Assembly (NCBI RefSeq): GCF_039909015.1
Contig: NZ_CP150919.1
Location: 1,092,501 to 1,156,500, forward strand
Direction of reading: 5' to 3'
DNA length: 64,000 nt
Source: Pseudomonas grandcourensis
Lineage (GTDB): Bacteria; Pseudomonadota; Gammaproteobacteria; Pseudomonadales; Pseudomonadaceae
This document shows positions 63,478 through 64,000 of the stretch, piece by piece (position 1 is the first letter of the stretch; every line of letters begins with the position of its first letter). The translations under genes and the position numbers were made by a program. The notes below the pieces were generated by a model that saw nothing but the letters and a program-made list of their open reading frames with translations, was not told the origin of the DNA and ran no database searches.

Positions 63478-64000
63478 ATGGCCCTACTGCAGATCGCCGA
63501 ACCCGGCCAAAGTCCTCAACCGCACCAGCGTCGTCTGGCTGTGGGGATCGACTTGGGCACTACCAATTCGCTGGTCGCTGCATTGCGCAGTGGTCTTTCC
63601 GAGCCACTTGCCGACGCAGAAGGGCGGGTCATCCTGCCGTCTGCCGTGCGCTACCACGCCGATCGCGTCGAGGTGGGCGAATCCGCCAAGCTGGCCGCCG
63701 CCACCGATCCGTTGAACACCGTGCTGTCGGTCAAGCGCTTGATGGGTCGTGGTCTGTCCGACGTCAAGCAGTTGGGTGACCAGTTGCCGTACCGCTTTGT
63801 CGGTGGCGAGTCGCACATGCCGTTCATCGACACGATCCAGGGCCCGAAAAGCCCGGTGGAAGTGTCCGCCGATATCCTCAAGGTCCTGCGTCAACGCGCC
63901 GAAGCGACCCTGGGTGGTGAGCTGGTGGGTGCGGTGATCACCGTTCCGGCCTATTTCGACGACGCTCAGCGTCAAGCCACCAAGGATGCGGCCAAACTGG
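63478..64000 (+). CDS. hscA: Fe-S chaperone HscA (3' part outside window)
   Basis: 174 codons to the window edge: [14 protein letters not shown], then the Hsp70 phosphate loop [19 protein letters not shown] and [21 protein letters not shown]. The order iscRSUA-hscBA and the HscA-specific short N-terminal segment identify it. It should be followed by fdx and iscX beyond the edge. Confidence 0.96.
   Translation, partial: MALLQIAEPGQSPQPHQRRLAVGIDLGTTNSLVAALRSGLSEPLADAEGRVILPSAVRYHADRVEVGESAKLAAATDPLNTVLSVKRLMGRGLSDVKQLGDQLPYRFVGGESHMPFIDTIQGPKSPVEVSADILKVLRQRAEATLGGELVGAVITVPAYFDDAQRQATKDAAKL

Overview
The window is chromosomal DNA of a fluorescent Pseudomonas (P. fluorescens group). This rests on the high-GC codon use, the queA-tgt-yajC-secDF and suhB/trmJ-cysE-iscRSUA-hscBA blocks in Pseudomonas order, an NAD-dependent fds formate dehydrogenase, and many REP palindromes of the GGGAGCGAGC type. 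Long open frames opposite the real genes are shadows of GC-rich third positions.

Layout. 0-4.1 kb: a LysR gene cut by the window edge, divergent from an amidohydrolase / CobW-type GTPase / class II aldolase operon. 4.2-9.6 kb: an OmpR-type two-component pair divergent from a periplasmic methionine-sulfoxide repair set (Tat-type MsrB, DipZ-like CcdA-thioredoxin protein, exported MsrA). 9.6-15 kb: LysR and ArgD-like aminotransferase, a YefM-YoeB toxin-antitoxin pair with a recognisable operator, a P-loop kinase and a PhoD-like phosphatase. 15.2-21.6 kb: a catabolic operon (quinone oxidoreductase, TauD-type dioxygenase, BKACE/DUF849 enzyme, MFS carrier, DsbA-like protein, Rieske ferredoxin, YeiH-type exporter). 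21.8-34.5 kb: an AraC regulator and hydrolase, then DUF1302, DUF1329, YCF48-like, RND/MMPL, acyl-CoA dehydrogenase and acyl-CoA ligase genes, which look like a system for taking up and activating a hydrophobic acid. 34.8-41.5 kb: a tiny K+-channel-like protein, a DMT transporter with a histidine-rich tail, and fdsGBAD.

41.5-49.7 kb is the accessory part. It holds a small exported protein and a DUF3077 gene preceded by a translationally coupled 34-residue ORF. Upstream of both is a structured RNA with short segments complementary to the ORF's ribosome-binding site, resembling the C4 antisense RNA of phages P1/P7. Next comes an AT-rich two-gene island: a 1174-residue membrane protein and a convergent protein with two HEPN R-x4-H motifs. 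Neither has a function I can name, and the island is the best candidate here for an undescribed (possibly defence) system.

49.6-64 kb is core genome: tRNA-Leu(CAA), queA-tgt-yajC-secD-secF, a glycine-zipper envelope protein, an IS110-family insertion next to the suhB terminator hairpin, suhB, trmJ, cysE and the isc operon with an IscR-type promoter site. hscA runs off the right edge.
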